Assembly (NCBI GenBank): GCA_964416595.1
Contig: CAYQES010000030.1
Location: 1-34,137, forward strand
Reading direction: 5' to 3'
Source: JAKFYM01 sp964416595
GTDB lineage: Bacteria > Bdellovibrionota > UBA1018 > CAIPTA01
Length of the DNA stretch: 34,137 nt
A program made the translations under genes and the position numbers. Below the pieces are notes generated by a model. That model saw nothing but the letters and a program-made list of their open reading frames with translations. It had not been told where the DNA came from and did not search any database. Of this stretch, positions 15,326 to 24,247 are shown in pieces. Every line of letters begins with the position of its first letter. Position 1 is the first letter of the stretch.

Positions 15326-17419
15326 ATGAAGATTTTACTATTTCTTCTCTTAGGTGGTTTTATGCAGGCTAATTCTTCCTTACCAACGCCCCCCCAAGCA
15401 GAAAAACGGGACACGATTCTAGAGAAGCATGGGGATAAGCGCATTGATCCCTATTACTGGATGAAAGATAGGAAGGATTCTAAGGTTCTTAAGTATTTAA
15501 AAGCCGAAAATGCCTATTGGAAAAAAGTCATGGCACCTATGAAACAGGTGCAAAATGAAGTGTATAAAGAGCTTCGCTCCCGTCTAAAAGAAAATGACTC
15601 CTCGGTTCCCTTTAAAGATGGGCCTTATTTTTATTATTCCCGTTATGAAAAAGGGAAAGAGTATCCTATCTACGCACGGAAAAAAGCGAGCCTTGAGAAT
15701 TCGGAAGAAGTTATTTTAGACGTAAATATTCTCGCTAAGGGTCACAAATATTTTTCCGTGCCCTTTCCCGATGTAAGCCCCGACCATAAAAAAATCCTCT
15801 ATTCGGTGGATAACCAGGGCCGTCGATTTTATTCGCTCTATGTAAAGGATTTAAAAACAGGCAAGGTGTCGAAACCCATCACTAATACTACGGGCAATGC
15901 GGAGTGGGCGGAAGACGGCAAAACCTTTTTCTATACCAAACAACATCCGGAAACCTTGCGCTCCCAATGGGTTTATCGCTTTCAATTGGGAAAGAAAAAT
16001 AGCGTACTTGTGTTCGAAGAAAAAGATGAATCTTTTTATGTACAAGTTTCTAAATCCCGCACGAAAGATTTTGTATTCATATCTTCCCACTCCACGCTTT
16101 CTGAAGAATGGCAGTTCCTCAATGCAAAAAAACCGGAAGGAAAATTCGAGGTATTTTTTCCCAGGGAAAAGAAACATGAATACACTCTCATGGATGGAAA
16201 AGATGGCTTCTATATCCTTACCAATTGGAAGGCAGAAAATTTTCGTTTGATGAAAAGTCCTCGAGCGGCCACAAAAAAAGAAGCCTGGAAAGAGGTGATT
16301 CCTAATCGGCAAGATGTGCTTCTAGAGGGGGCAGATTTTTTTGCAAGCCACTTTGCTTTGCAGGAGCGTTACCAGGGTCTCACGCGCTTAACAGTGATGG
16401 ATCGCAAATCTAATCAGGCCGAAGAGATTCGTTTTCCCGATCCTTCCTATGTTGCAGATATTGAAACAAATCGGGAGTACGATACACATGTTCTTCGCTA
16501 CAGCTACCAGTCGATGAATCGCCCGGAATCGATTTTTGAGTATCACTTTGCCACCCACGAGAGTGAGCTTAAGAAACAAAAAGAAACACCCAACCTAGAT
16601 CCTAGCCAATATGTTTCGGAGCGTTTATGGGCCACCGCAAGGGACGGTACAAAGATTCCAATTTCGCTTGTGCGCAGAAAAGATTTTATTCCCAACGGTA
16701 AAGCGCCTTTATTGCAATATGCCTATGGTTCCTACGGTTATTCCATGGAGCCTTGGTTTGATTTCACTGTCTTTAGTTTATTGGATCGGGGTTTTGTGTA
16801 TGCCATTGCCCATATCCGCGGTGGCTCAGAAATGGGGCGCTACTGGTACGAAAACGGCAGGCTCTTAAAAAAGAAAAATACCTTTACGGATTTCATTGAT
16901 TGCACTGAGTTTCTTTTGGAAAAAGGCTATGGGAAAAAAGGCCATGTGTATGCCGAAGGTGGGAGCGCCGGGGGGTTGCTAATGGGAGCTGTCACAAATA
17001 TGCGTCCGGATCTCTATCGGGGGATTCATGCGGCCGTGCCTTTTGTGGATGTGGTTACCACGATGCTCGACGATACAATTCCGCTCACAACTTTCGAATA
17101 TGATGAATGGGGAAATCCTAATCAAAAAGAATTCTATGAGTATATAAAATCCTACTCTCCTTACGATAACGTGGAGAGGCGGGAGTATCCCAATTTGTTG
17201 ATTACTTCGGGACTCCATGATTCCCAGGTGCAATATTGGGAGCCCACCAAATGGGCGGCGAAATTGCGTGCGGCCAACACAGGAAAATCCATTATCTTGC
17301 TCAAGACAGAAATGGAAGCGGGGCATGGAGGAGTTTCTGGCCGCTATGAAAGATTAAAAGAAAAGGCTGAGGAGTATGCCTTTTTTCTGTTGTTGGAAAA
17401 AAAACATGAGCAATTTTAA
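15326..17419 (+). CDS. ptrB: Oligopeptidase B-like S9A serine peptidase, signal peptide bearing
   Basis: A 697-residue prolyl-oligopeptidase family enzyme. An N-terminal seven-bladed propeller (roughly residues 80-420) precedes the alpha/beta-hydrolase domain. The catalytic triad is visible as S547 in EGGSAGGLLMG, D632 in SGLHDSQVQYWEP and H667 in EAGHGGVSGR. These local patterns are those of oligopeptidase B (trypsin-like, cleaving after Lys/Arg in small peptides). The N-terminus MKILLFLLLGGFMQA looks like a Sec signal peptide, suggesting a periplasmic or secreted form. The frame opens earlier, but that part is antisense to thyA. An extended -10, TG-C-TACTCT (15307-15315), lies 10 nt before the ATG and no Shine-Dalgarno is present. 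Confidence 0.9.
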   Translation: MKILLFLLLGGFMQANSSLPTPPQAEKRDTILEKHGDKRIDPYYWMKDRKDSKVLKYLKAENAYWKKVMAPMKQVQNEVYKELRSRLKENDSSVPFKDGPYFYYSRYEKGKEYPIYARKKASLENSEEVILDVNILAKGHKYFSVPFPDVSPDHKKILYSVDNQGRRFYSLYVKDLKTGKVSKPITNTTGNAEWAEDGKTFFYTKQHPETLRSQWVYRFQLGKKNSVLVFEEKDESFYVQVSKSRTKDFVFISSHSTLSEEWQFLNAKKPEGKFEVFFPREKKHEYTLMDGKDGFYILTNWKAENFRLMKSPRAATKKEAWKEVIPNRQDVLLEGADFFASHFALQERYQGLTRLTVMDRKSNQAEEIRFPDPSYVADIETNREYDTHVLRYSYQSMNRPESIFEYHFATHESELKKQKETPNLDPSQYVSERLWATARDGTKIPISLVRRKDFIPNGKAPLLQYAYGSYGYSMEPWFDFTVFSLLDRGFVYAIAHIRGGSEMGRYWYENGRLLKKKNTFTDFIDCTEFLLEKGYGKKGHVYAEGGSAGGLLMGAVTNMRPDLYRGIHAAVPFVDVVTTMLDDTIPLTTFEYDEWGNPNQKEFYEYIKSYSPYDNVERREYPNLLITSGLHDSQVQYWEPTKWAAKLRAANTGKSIILLKTEMEAGHGGVSGRYERLKEKAEEYAFFLLLEKKHEQF

Positions 17420-18155
17420 AGATCTCTTTTCCACGCAAGCCGCCGAATATTCCAAGTATCGCCCGCACTACCCGCAGGCGCTTTTTTCCTATCTAGCAAA
17501 AAATTCAAGACACCGGGAATTGGCGTGGGATGCGGGTACAGGCAATGGCCAAGCGGCCTTGGCGCTGACGCCCCATTTTTCTAAAGTGATTGCTACTGAT
17601 CCTTCCTCAGCCCAATTAAAGGAGGCCACTCTTCACCCACAAGTAGAATACCGCGTAGCTAAGGCCGAAGAGAGTGGTTTGCCCGATTATTCTGTGAGCC
17701 TCATTACTGTGGCACAAGCCTTTCACTGGTTTGAGCAAGAAGCATTTTTTCGGGAGGTAAGAAGAGTTTCGGAGCCAGAAGGGCTTTTGGCCCTCTGGTG
17801 TTATGAGTTGGCTGTGGTGAATGATGGCGTGGACTCTGCCGTTTTCCAACTCTATAAACAAATTCTTGGCCCCCACTGGGACGAGAGACGAAAACTCGTA
17901 GAAGAAGGCTATCGGAAAGAAAAGATTCCCTTCAACGAACTGGAGCCTCCAACTTTTGCCATGGAGGCAGATTGGTCTTTAAATGATTTTGTGGGCTATT
18001 TGCAAACTTGGAGTGCGGTGCAAAAGTACCAAAAACAGACAGGGAAAAATCCTTTGAGTTTAGTAAGCGATGAAATCAAAACCGCTTGGGGAAATCCAGA
18101 TGAGAAACTAAAAGTCTCCTGGCCGCTCTCATTACGTGTATTTCAAATCGTTTGA
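17406..18155 (+). CDS. Class I SAM-dependent methyltransferase
   Basis: A 249-residue Methyltransf_11-type protein. The SAM-binding motif I is AWDAGTGNGQAAL (G-T-G-N-G at 44-48), motif II VIATDPSSAQL, and a post-motif LITVAQAFHWF is typical of the trans-aconitate/Crg1-like methyltransferase group, as is the N-terminal YSKYRPHYPQALF. The substrate is unknown. The ATG at 17406 lies within the last 14 nt of ptrB, so the two are likely co-translated; an upstream in-frame ATG at 17376 is inside ptrB and lacks homology. Confidence 0.85.
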   Translation: MSNFKDLFSTQAAEYSKYRPHYPQALFSYLAKNSRHRELAWDAGTGNGQAALALTPHFSKVIATDPSSAQLKEATLHPQVEYRVAKAEESGLPDYSVSLITVAQAFHWFEQEAFFREVRRVSEPEGLLALWCYELAVVNDGVDSAVFQLYKQILGPHWDERRKLVEEGYRKEKIPFNELEPPTFAMEADWSLNDFVGYLQTWSAVQKYQKQTGKNPLSLVSDEIKTAWGNPDEKLKVSWPLSLRVFQIV

Positions 18156-18166
18156 GGAAATGAAAA

Positions 18167-18604
18167 ATGAAAAATTTTAAAAAAACCTATGAAGTGCGCT
18201 GGGCAGACTTAGATCCAAATTCCCATTTAAGGCATTCTGCTTATTTGGATTACGCTGCCCAAACGCGGTTTGCTTGTTTGGAGGCCGCTGGATTCCATTG
18301 GAAAAAGTTCTTAGAACTGCAAATGGGCCCCGTGCTTTTTAGTGAGAAAATCGATTACTTTAAAGAAGTGCGGGCTGGTGAACTTATTACTGTGGATTTT
18401 AAAATCGCTGGCATGAGTGAAGATGGCCGAAAGTGGCAGATTCGGCATCAAATTAAAAAAGCGGATGATGTGAAATCCGCAGAAATAAAAGTATTCGGCG
18501 CCTGGTTTCATTTACAAACCCGGAAAGTTAGCGTGCCGCCAAAAGAGCTGATGGAGTTTTTCCAGAATTTTGAACAAACGGAAGATTTCACCACAAAGCT
18601 TTAG
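18167..18604 (+). CDS. 4HBT hotdog-fold acyl-CoA thioesterase
   Basis: A 145-residue hotdog protein of the 4-hydroxybenzoyl-CoA thioesterase/YbgC group. The active-site region is VRWADLDPNSHLRHSAYLDYA, where D15 or D17 takes the place of the YbgC catalytic aspartate and H21 matches the conserved histidine. Such enzymes hydrolyse acyl-CoA thioesters in the cytosol; the acyl specificity is not readable. It follows the methyltransferase by 11 nt with a GAGG-containing leader, so it is probably the third gene of the ptrB operon. It ends 5 nt before the convergent gene at 18610. Confidence 0.85.
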   Translation: MKNFKKTYEVRWADLDPNSHLRHSAYLDYAAQTRFACLEAAGFHWKKFLELQMGPVLFSEKIDYFKEVRAGELITVDFKIAGMSEDGRKWQIRHQIKKADDVKSAEIKVFGAWFHLQTRKVSVPPKELMEFFQNFEQTEDFTTKL

Positions 18605-18609
18605 TAAAT

Positions 18610-19575
18610 TTACAGGCGCCAAAATAAATCAAAGGAAAGCACTTGTTTGTTTTTCTTTAAATCAATCTTGCTCAAAGAGTTTATGCTTAGATTTATGCTC
18701 CAGTGAAAATGCTCATACAAAAATAAGGCCGTAAAAAGAAAGCCCACATCTTTTTCTTCCCCAGCCGTAAATTTGGGGCCGAGCAAAATGCGGTGCCAAG
18801 AAGGAAGTAGCCATTCGTACACCGTGGAGATTTCCGCGGTGCTTTGTTTTTCCTGGTCTTTATTTTCTAAAGGTGCGGCATCGGGCACCTTGGAAATGAA
18901 GGTGAGTTTAGTGTGGGTCATCGAGCGGCTATTGGAAGTGCTGCTGTATAAAATTTCCGCGGACCATGAGCCTTTCCCTGTGGCAAAATACTTTGAGCCT
19001 TCAAGACTTGCAGAAAGGCGCATGTCTTCAAGTTCCAGAAACTTATATTTTAATCCCAAAACTCCAATATTAGACACTAACGAAATCGGCACAGTGTTTA
19101 CTTGTAGGCGATCGGTGATGCCGTAGAACAAAGGACCAATGCCCACAAGAAATTCTTTTTTTTCTAGAGTTTCCGCTGTGTGGCCATATAGATAGCCGCC
19201 GTACACAAGTGGTTTATAGCGAGCGGCTATTTTTTTGTGGCTGTCCTGCACGAGATCGTAGCGGCTGGGTAGATGGGGGTTTCTTTTAGTGAAGTCAATG
19301 AATTCAATTCTATCCCCCACTCGAATAAGGGCTGAGCGTGAGTGACTAGAAATGGAAGCGCGGCAGTGCTGTTTGTTTTCTGTGGGGCCTAGTATTTTGG
19401 CAAAACCAATGGGGTCAGATCCTTCCTCTTGAGAAAAGATCGCAAACATATCTCCCGCTGGGCAAGCTTCATTACGGGGGAGGATGGCGATTTCCCATGA
19501 GGATAAAATGGCTTCCACTTGCTCGGCTAATGCCGGAATAGGCAAAAGCCAAAGCCAAAGAGCTAGAAGTTTCAC
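18610..19575 (-). CDS. Hypothetical exported protein downstream of ileS
   Basis: A 321-residue protein of no family I recognise. The N-terminus MKLLALWLWLLPIPALA is a Sec signal peptide. The first third of the mature protein (about 20-110) looks like a small beta domain with two cysteines (EACPAG, KQHCRAS). The rest is rich in alternating polar and hydrophobic strands and short turns, with the end VLSFDLFWRL, suggestive of an outer-membrane or surface beta structure. The start is GTG at 19573-19575, overlapping the ileS stop as GTGA, so it is coupled to ileS. An ATG two bases upstream is out of frame. Confidence 0.75.
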   Translation of the reverse strand: MKLLALWLWLLPIPALAEQVEAILSSWEIAILPRNEACPAGDMFAIFSQEEGSDPIGFAKILGPTENKQHCRASISSHSRSALIRVGDRIEFIDFTKRNPHLPSRYDLVQDSHKKIAARYKPLVYGGYLYGHTAETLEKKEFLVGIGPLFYGITDRLQVNTVPISLVSNIGVLGLKYKFLELEDMRLSASLEGSKYFATGKGSWSAEILYSSTSNSRSMTHTKLTFISKVPDAAPLENKDQEKQSTAEISTVYEWLLPSWHRILLGPKFTAGEEKDVGFLFTALFLYEHFHWSINLSINSLSKIDLKKNKQVLSFDLFWRL

Positions 19576-22500
19576 ATCACTTCCAAGCGGAAAGCGAGCC
19601 AGGCGTCTCCATGATCGGGGAACTCTTCTCTAGCTAAATTATTTTCAGTTGATTCTTTCCACGCTTTAGCCAAGGTTTCGTTGCTCAAGAAGGTGGGAGC
19701 GCGGTTTTCTTCGCTCAAAATTTCTGCGCATAAGCCGCCAGCTTGGTAGAGCACGCGTATGCGATCTGTGAGTTGAAACTTCATTTCTTTGCGCCTTTGC
19801 TGTAAGCGATTTACTAGTTCTCGCATCAAGCCTTCTTTACGCAAGGCTGGAGTTAGATCTGTATGTAGCTCCGCTACCATGCCCTCCAAGGCACCGGCGG
19901 TTTTTCCTTCGGCAGCTTTGCGTTCGATGAGTAAATCTGCTGATTCAATTCTTTCGCCCGCGATCGTGGCGAAACCATTTTTTTCGAAATGAGTGATTTC
20001 GTTCGCACCCCAGCTGCGTAAAGCCTGTTGTACTTCTTGCATTTTTTTCCCAAGGCGGGCCCCCAACTTTTTCAAGTTGGGCTTTACGGTTTGCACCACA
20101 AGATCCGTGCCTTGGGCCAAAAAACGAATTTCTTTTAGATTTAGCTCGGAAAGCACCATTTCCTGCTGGGCGCGTAGGAGTTTTTGTTCTTCGGCATTTA
20201 ATCCAGCGATGCTCATGGCTTGCAGTGGTTGCCGTAAGCCAATTTTTGCTTCGGCCCGCAAAGATCTGCCTAAGAGAATGGCTCTTTGGGCCAGGGCCAT
20301 TTCTTCGATCAAAGCTATGTCCGCGGCTTGCAAGGGAGGAGGTAAGCTATACAAACGCTCATGCACGCTCGGCAAACTACTATGGCTCACGAGGTCGTTG
20401 GGTTTCAAGCCGTAGTGAAGGGCGCCGTGGAGGTATTCGGTGAAAAAAGGCAAATTAGGAGCCAAGAGTAAGCCAAAGCGATCGAGAACTTCAAACAAAG
20501 TGCAGTAGGCGGAGAGCTTATCTTTCGAGAAATCCTCCCCCTTAGCTTCCCAATAACGGGAACGATTGAGGCGGATGTACCAGTTGGTGAGATTATCTAA
20601 AAATTTTGCGAGCAACGGAAACACATTGGCCACTTCGTAGGCTTCCATTTCCTTATGCACTTTACTTTCCGTTTCCTGGAGCAAAGCCAAAATCCATTGG
20701 TCAATACGGGGGCGCTCTTTCACGGGAGGCGCTGATTTCCAGAACGAAGGATTGAAGCCGTCGATATTGGCGTAGGAAGCAAAAAATTGGTATGCGTTCC
20801 AGAGGGGGAGTAATACGGCACGCATATTTTCCACTAAGAATCGCTCTGAGAATCGGAGTTCTTCTCCATGCACCGCAGGGGATTGCATCATGTAGAGCCG
20901 TAAAGCATCTGCACCATATTTATCCAAAATCAATTGGGGATCTGGATAGTTTTTGAGCCGCTTGCTCATTTTTTTTCCGTCTTCGGCGAGCACGAGCCCA
21001 TTCACCACGCAATTTTTAAAAGCAGGTTTGTTAAATAGCGCGGCCGATAGCACCGTGAGCGTATAGAACCAGCCGCGGGTTTGGTCTAAACCTTCGGCGA
21101 TAAAATCCGCGGGGAATTGTTGATCGAAGGCCTCCTTGCCTTCAAAAGGGTAATGGATTTGGGCGTAGGGCATGGAGCCCGATTCAAACCAGCAGTCCAA
21201 AACTTCAGGGGTGCGTTTTAGGCTTTTTTCTTTGCCGCATTTTGGGCAATCGGCTTGGATCTTATCCACGAAATGGGAGTGGAGATCCGGTATATCTTTC
21301 CCAGCCAATTGGTTGAGTGCGGCTCGGGAGCCAATCACTTGTTTGTGTTGGCAAGATTCGCAGATCCAAACAGGGATGGGAGTGCCCCAGAAACGATTCC
21401 TAGAAATGCACCAATCGCGGGCATTCTCGAGCCATTTGCCGAAGCGACCATCCCGAATATGGCCCGGCACCCAGTGAATGGTTTTATTATTGGCCTGCAT
21501 GCCATCTTTAATTTTTTCCACGGCCACGAACCAGGATGAAATCGCTTTGTAGATGAGTGGAGTGTCTGAACGTTCACAAAAAGGATAATTGTGCTGAAGG
21601 GTTTCTTGTTTCAGGAGGCGGCCTTGGTCCTTTAGCCACTTGATGATTTCCTTATCCGTGGCGGGATCCTTCACGTGTTTGCCCGCCAGTTGCAATGCAT
21701 CTTTGTGGTTGGCTTCCGCGGTGTAAAAGGCTTCTTGGTTGGTGGGATCCACCAATTCAATTTTTTCCCGCTGGCAGGCGAAGAAGTCGTCTTCCCCAAA
21801 GGCCGGTGCCATATGCACGATTCCCGTACCATCGGTGTTGGAAACGAAATCGCCCCAGATCACCCGGAAGGCATTGTGATCGGCATAGTAGGGGAAAAGC
21901 GGACGATATTTTTTGCCTACAAGATCATGGCCCCGTTTTTCGTCCACTTCTTTTTCGAGATTGAGTTCTTTGGCGTAAGCTGGCGCACGCTCCCGTAAAA
22001 CCCAAGCATATTTAATACCGGCCGAAGTCGGTTGCAGAAGCGGGTATTTCACGTAGGTGAAATCTTTGTGTACAGCGAGGCCTAAGTTTGCGGGCAGTGT
22101 CCAGGGAGTGGTGGTCCAAGCCACAAAGGCTTCTTCGGGATTTTCCGCCCATGGAAAGAGCACGGTGATTGCAGGATCCTGCACGCTTTTATAATTTTGC
22201 GAAGCTTCAAAATTAGAGAGGGGAGCTGTGAGGCGCCAAGAGTAGGGCACCACTTTTTTGCCTTGGTATACTAAGCCCTTTTTCCATAATTCTTCGAACA
22301 CCCACCACACGCTTTCCATGAATTCGGGGTTCATGGTTTTGTAGTCGTTGTCCATATCCGCCCAGCGGCCCATGCGTTCCACAATCTTGCGCCAATCGGA
22401 AGTATAGCGAAGCACGATGCTGCGGCAGGCTTCGTTGAATTTATCCACGCCATATTCACGGATCGCGAGTGATCCGTTCAAGTTCAACGTTTTTTCCATT

Positions 22501-22787
22501 TCGAATTCCACGGGCAAACCATGGCAATCCCAACCAAAGCGGCGTTCCACGTGGTAACCCCGCATGGTCCAATATCTAGGCACGATATCTTTTAGGGTGC
22601 CGCCCACCAAATGCCCATAGTGCGGCAAACCGGTGGCAAAGGGCGGCCCATCATAGAACCCAAACCACTCCCGCTTTTGTTGCAGCACCCGCTGGAAAAT
22701 TTTCTGTTCTTTCCAATATTTTAACACCGCCTCTTCGAAGGCGGGGAAGCGATAGTCGTTGCCGAAGTCCGGGAAAAAGCGTTGCAT
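19572..22787 (-). CDS. ileS: Isoleucyl-tRNA synthetase, type 2 (eukaryotic-like)
   Basis: A 1071-residue class I aminoacyl-tRNA synthetase charging tRNA-Ile. The HIGH-box is HYGH (56-59) and the second signature is KMSKR (606-610). The catalytic and editing domains carry GWDCHGLPVEFEMEK, DNDYKTMNPEFMESVWW and AFVAWTTTPWTLPANL. Length above 1000, KMSKR in place of KMSKS and VNGLVLAEDGKKMSKRLKNYPDP indicate the IleS2 clade shared with eukaryotes, many of whose members tolerate mupirocin. No C-terminal Cys-type zinc finger of IleS1 is present. It appears leaderless: an extended -10 (TGG-TATGAT, minus strand, 22794-22802) sits 6 nt before the ATG. Confidence 0.96.
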   Translation of the reverse strand: MQRFFPDFGNDYRFPAFEEAVLKYWKEQKIFQRVLQQKREWFGFYDGPPFATGLPHYGHLVGGTLKDIVPRYWTMRGYHVERRFGWDCHGLPVEFEMEKTLNLNGSLAIREYGVDKFNEACRSIVLRYTSDWRKIVERMGRWADMDNDYKTMNPEFMESVWWVFEELWKKGLVYQGKKVVPYSWRLTAPLSNFEASQNYKSVQDPAITVLFPWAENPEEAFVAWTTTPWTLPANLGLAVHKDFTYVKYPLLQPTSAGIKYAWVLRERAPAYAKELNLEKEVDEKRGHDLVGKKYRPLFPYYADHNAFRVIWGDFVSNTDGTGIVHMAPAFGEDDFFACQREKIELVDPTNQEAFYTAEANHKDALQLAGKHVKDPATDKEIIKWLKDQGRLLKQETLQHNYPFCERSDTPLIYKAISSWFVAVEKIKDGMQANNKTIHWVPGHIRDGRFGKWLENARDWCISRNRFWGTPIPVWICESCQHKQVIGSRAALNQLAGKDIPDLHSHFVDKIQADCPKCGKEKSLKRTPEVLDCWFESGSMPYAQIHYPFEGKEAFDQQFPADFIAEGLDQTRGWFYTLTVLSAALFNKPAFKNCVVNGLVLAEDGKKMSKRLKNYPDPQLILDKYGADALRLYMMQSPAVHGEELRFSERFLVENMRAVLLPLWNAYQFFASYANIDGFNPSFWKSAPPVKERPRIDQWILALLQETESKVHKEMEAYEVANVFPLLAKFLDNLTNWYIRLNRSRYWEAKGEDFSKDKLSAYCTLFEVLDRFGLLLAPNLPFFTEYLHGALHYGLKPNDLVSHSSLPSVHERLYSLPPPLQAADIALIEEMALAQRAILLGRSLRAEAKIGLRQPLQAMSIAGLNAEEQKLLRAQQEMVLSELNLKEIRFLAQGTDLVVQTVKPNLKKLGARLGKKMQEVQQALRSWGANEITHFEKNGFATIAGERIESADLLIERKAAEGKTAGALEGMVAELHTDLTPALRKEGLMRELVNRLQQRRKEMKFQLTDRIRVLYQAGGLCAEILSEENRAPTFLSNETLAKAWKESTENNLAREEFPDHGDAWLAFRLEVM

Positions 22788-22832
22788 GGCGGGATCATAC
22801 CAAAAAGAACCATTTTCTGGTATGCCTCTTCC
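22788..22832. promoter_or_regulatory. Symmetric ileS / fur divergent promoter with inverted repeat
   Basis: This 45-bp region separates divergent ileS and the Fur-family gene. CATACCA (22796-22802) and TGGTATG (22818-22824) form a perfect 7-bp inverted repeat with a 15-nt spacer. Each outward-facing arm is an extended -10: TGG-TATGAT on the minus strand and TGG-TATGCC on the plus strand. Each is followed by exactly 6 nt and then an ATG. Neither side has a Shine-Dalgarno. Transcription would start at or next to both start codons. The repeat could also be an operator, for instance for the Fur-family product. Confidence 0.6.
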
Positions 22833-23309
22833 ATGAGCAAACGAAAGGGAAAACCCCTTGGCAGCCAGGATCTTGAGGGTTTGTTAGAGGCCTACCGTGG
22901 TTATCTTGCGGAACATCACTTGAAAATGACAAACCAGCGGAAAGTGATTATTTCCGAGTTTGTTCGCTCGGGTGGTCACCTTTCCGCAGAAGAATTATTT
23001 CGGATCGTAAAAAAGAAAGCCACCGGCGTGGGTTTGGCTTCTGTGTACAGAACCATTGGTAGTTTGGTGGAAGCGGGATTAGCAGTAGAGCGCAGGTTCT
23101 TGAACCGCACTTCGGTGTATGAGCTCGAAAGCCCTGGCCAACACCATGATCATTTGATTTGCTTGCGCTGCCGGAAAATTTTTGAATTTGAAAACGATGC
23201 CATTGAAGAACAGCAAAAAAAAGTGGCCGAAGGCTTAGGTTTTACTCTCAAGGATCACAAGCTTGAATTGTATGGCTGGTGCCAGCGGCCCGCCTGCCCA
23301 AATCTGTAA
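22833..23309 (+). CDS. Fur-family metalloregulator
   Basis: A 158-residue transcription factor of the Fur/PerR/Zur superfamily. The winged helix contains MTNQRKVIISEFV and the recognition region GVGLASVYRTIGSLVEAGL. The dimerisation domain has the metal-site HHDHLICLRC, a CxxC zinc pair, and a second Cys pair in WCQRPACPNL near the C-terminus, giving the structural Cys4 zinc site. The regulated metal cannot be decided by eye; HHDH and the CxxC/CxxxxC layout are shared by Fur and PerR. The ATG at 22833 is chosen because the upstream in-frame codons run into the ileS start; a candidate -10 lies 6 nt before it. Confidence 0.9.
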   Translation: MSKRKGKPLGSQDLEGLLEAYRGYLAEHHLKMTNQRKVIISEFVRSGGHLSAEELFRIVKKKATGVGLASVYRTIGSLVEAGLAVERRFLNRTSVYELESPGQHHDHLICLRCRKIFEFENDAIEEQQKKVAEGLGFTLKDHKLELYGWCQRPACPNL

Positions 23310-23318
23310 AATCGCTTC

Positions 23319-23894
23319 ATGGCAAAAAAAGTTCCATTGCCGTTTTATCGTCAATCCACCGAGAGTTTGGCTAAGGCATTACTCGGGAAACGCTTGGTGC
23401 GCATATGGCGCGGAAAACGCCTTTCGGGCATCATTGTGGAAACGGAAGCCTACCTAGGAGCCCGGGATTCTGCCTGCCACACCTGGAAAAATCGCAGAAC
23501 CGATCGGGTGCATTCCATGTATCTACCTGGGGGCTACGCCTATGTGTATTTGGTGTATGGCATGCACCATTGTTTTAATGTGGTGGCCCGGGAGGCCGAT
23601 GAGCCGGAAGCGGTATTAATCCGAGCTCTTTGCCCGGATCCGGGGGTGAATGGCCGCACCGATGGGCCAGGACGCCTCTCAAAAGCCTTGCATATTGATC
23701 GCTCTCTCGACGGCGAGCCCCTAAAAGAAATAATTTTTATTGAAGAAACGGGTTTATCGCCCTCGCCAGAAGAGCTTGGGTGTGGCCCAAGAATTGGTGT
23801 AAACTATGCCCAAGAAGGGGGCGCCGTGGACTGGCCCCTACGTTTTTTCTGGCAGGGTGAATCGGAATTCGCCCGGCATGTTTCACGAAAGTGA
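23319..23894 (+). CDS. 3-methyladenine DNA glycosylase (AAG/MPG family)
   Basis: A 191-residue monofunctional base-excision glycosylase removing alkylated purines. It shows the family start ESLAKALLGKRLV and IIVETEAYLG with the catalytic glutamate. Then come DSACHTWKNRRTDRVHSMYLPGG, which includes the base-flipping tyrosine, VYLVYGMHHCFNVV and GPGRLSKAL. Length agrees with bacterial Mpg proteins. It starts 9 nt after the Fur-family gene and shares its transcription unit; whether it is under that regulator's control is inference. Confidence 0.92.
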   Translation: MAKKVPLPFYRQSTESLAKALLGKRLVRIWRGKRLSGIIVETEAYLGARDSACHTWKNRRTDRVHSMYLPGGYAYVYLVYGMHHCFNVVAREADEPEAVLIRALCPDPGVNGRTDGPGRLSKALHIDRSLDGEPLKEIIFIEETGLSPSPEELGCGPRIGVNYAQEGGAVDWPLRFFWQGESEFARHVSRK

Positions 23895-23905
23895 AGGGAG
23901 AAGCA

Positions 23906-24235
23906 ATGGCAAAACACTTCCAAACCTACCAAGACTTCTGGCCCTTCTATGTGAGCCAGCACCGCAATCGCCTGTGCCGGAACTTACATTTTTTGGGCAC
24001 CTCCCTCGTGCTGTTGATGTTGGTATTGGCTGTGATGAACCTGAATGCTTGGTTGCTTTTGGCTATGCCCGTATTTGGGTATGGCTTTGCTTGGGTGGGC
24101 CATTTTTACGCGGAGAAGAATCGCCCTGCGACTTTTACCTATCCCATTTGGAGCCTCATGGGCGATTTCCAGATGTTCTATTTTATGTGCCAGGGGCGCA
24201 TGGACGAAGAAGTGCGCAGGGTACAAAACTCATAA
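23906..24235 (+). CDS. Mpo1/DUF962-like membrane protein
   Basis: A 109-residue protein with two central hydrophobic segments (about 25-45 and 48-65). The family pattern runs from FWPFYVSQHRNRLCRNLHFLG through WVGHFYAEKNRPATF to IWSLMGDFQMFYF. These histidines (QHRN, NLHFLG, GHFYAEKN) match DUF962/YGL010w, where yeast Mpo1 is an iron-dependent dioxygenase for alpha-oxidation of 2-hydroxy fatty acids. Bacterial members are poorly studied, so the function is inferred. AAGGGAG (23894-23900) sits 5 nt before ATG 23906, preferring this start over the in-frame GTG at 23891 that overlaps the mpg stop. Confidence 0.85.
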   Translation: MAKHFQTYQDFWPFYVSQHRNRLCRNLHFLGTSLVLLMLVLAVMNLNAWLLLAMPVFGYGFAWVGHFYAEKNRPATFTYPIWSLMGDFQMFYFMCQGRMDEEVRRVQNS

Positions 24236-24247
24236 ACTTCTTGCGGA

